From: Usitatibacter sp035624355
GTDB taxonomy: Bacteria > Pseudomonadota > Gammaproteobacteria > Burkholderiales > Usitatibacteraceae
Direction of reading: 5' to 3'
DNA length: 64,000 nt
Assembly (NCBI GenBank): GCA_035624355.1
Contig: DASPRQ010000027.1
Span: forward strand, 1-64,000
Below, piece after piece: positions 63,687 through 64,000 of this stretch. A program made the position numbers and the translations under genes. The notes below the pieces were generated by a model, which did no database searches, had not been told where the DNA came from, and saw only the letters and a program-made list of their open reading frames with translations. How positions within the stretch are numbered: position 1 is the stretch's first letter; each line of letters begins with the position of its first letter.

Positions 63687-64000
63687 CTAGCGCGCGAGCC
63701 CCCGGCTCATGATGACCGCGACGAGCGGGATCACGGCCGCGATGTGGACCTCGATCATGACGAGGCGCCTCACCCGGCGGCGCTCCTCGTCGGGCACGCT
63801 CCACCCCGCGTCGCGCTCGAACAGGCGCCGCCAGCGGATGAAGCGCAGCGTCGGGCCCACCGAGATGATGCCCACGGCGAAGAAGAGCGCGAGCTTCACG
63901 TAGATCGGCCAGGCCGAGAGGTAGAACTCCGGGCCCTGGATGCCGAAGACGAGGCGCAGGAACCCCGTCGCCAGCACCGCGATGGCCGAGGCGAAGTACC
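63687..64000 (-). CDS. DUF2214 membrane protein (partial, runs off the right edge)
   Basis: About 104 C-terminal residues are visible, with the frame open through position 64000. Segments such as LATGFLRLVFGIQGPEFYLSAW, FFAVGIISVGPTLRFIRWRR and VIPLVAVIMSRGLAR match the DUF2214 family of predicted membrane proteins. The ATG at 63977 is internal to the family alignment, so the real start lies beyond the window. Its stop is 6 nt from the SGNH gene stop (convergent). Confidence 0.8.
   Translation of the reverse strand, partial: YFASAIAVLATGFLRLVFGIQGPEFYLSAWPIYVKLALFFAVGIISVGPTLRFIRWRRLFERDAGWSVPDEERRRVRRLVMIEVHIAAVIPLVAVIMSRGLAR

Overview
The window is high-GC bacterial chromosome (about 70% G+C by eye), densely coding, with no rRNA, tRNA, CRISPR array, insertion sequence or phage genes that I could find. 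It looks betaproteobacterial. The evidence is the block glmM-folP-ftsH-rlmE / yhbY / greA-carB-carA / dapB-bamE / fur, a betaproteobacterial proteasome homologue (BPH) next to an Hsp15-like protein, and the general gene content. The genus cannot be told from the sequence. At least fifteen adjacent same-strand gene pairs overlap by exactly 4 nt (ATGA or GTGA), so many neighbours are probably translationally coupled, including functionally unrelated pairs.

Layout. 1-2.5 kb: the tail of an upstream gene, a DUF1127 protein, a diiron ferritin-like protein and an alpha/beta hydrolase. 2.5-8.1 kb: cell-wall, folate and quality-control genes (glmM, folP, ftsH, rlmE, yhbY, greA). 8.1-13.9 kb: carAB, facing a concentrative nucleoside transporter across a shared promoter region that holds an attenuator-like hairpin. 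13.9-16.8 kb: dapB, bamE, fur, a FlK-like thioesterase and a secreted barnase-type RNase with its barstar inhibitor. 17-24.8 kb: sfsA, putA (no N-terminal DNA-binding domain), thioredoxin, Dps, two pirins with a DoxX protein, and a divergent LysR regulator. 24.8-31.8 kb: gluQ, then a tightly overlapping signalling operon (histidine kinase, single-domain response regulator, receiver-cyclase, LuxR-type regulator) divergent from an N-acyl-amino-acid-synthase-like gene and a methyltransferase.

31.8-37.6 kb: gamma-glutamyltransferase, an L-2-haloacid dehalogenase, and an operon of acyl-CoA ligase, fluoroacetate-dehalogenase-like hydrolase and tartrate/malate-type dehydrogenase. 37.6-43.3 kb: BPH and Hsp15, PEBP and FKBP proteins, succinate-semialdehyde dehydrogenase, and an oligopeptide-binding protein. 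43.3-46.3 kb: a HAD-UbiA fusion and a GT-C-like membrane protein. 46.3-51.3 kb: the phenylalanine/tyrosine degradation operon hppD-hmgA-FAH-phhA with a divergent Lrp/AsnC regulator and two palindromic operators. 51.4-55.8 kb: a dipeptide/oligopeptide ABC importer that lacks its own binding protein (the one at 41.4 kb may serve it). 56-59.2 kb: a pseudopilin and a GGDEF-EAL protein. 59.3-64 kb: a small membrane protein, a cystathionine lyase-family enzyme, an MBOAT/SGNH O-acetylation pair, and a DUF2214 gene running off the end.

The most unusual item is a dispersed, structured repeat of about 79 bp. It occurs at three intergenic loci (16.8, 38.6 and 43.0-43.25 kb; three tandem copies at the last), always in the same orientation, with compensatory base changes in its hairpins. 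That pattern suggests a selected RNA or DNA structure. Other regulatory candidates are a carAB leader attenuator, two terminator-like hairpins flanking ftsH (one inside the folP reading frame), and at least five genes whose -10 box lies 5-9 nt before the start codon, implying leaderless mRNAs.
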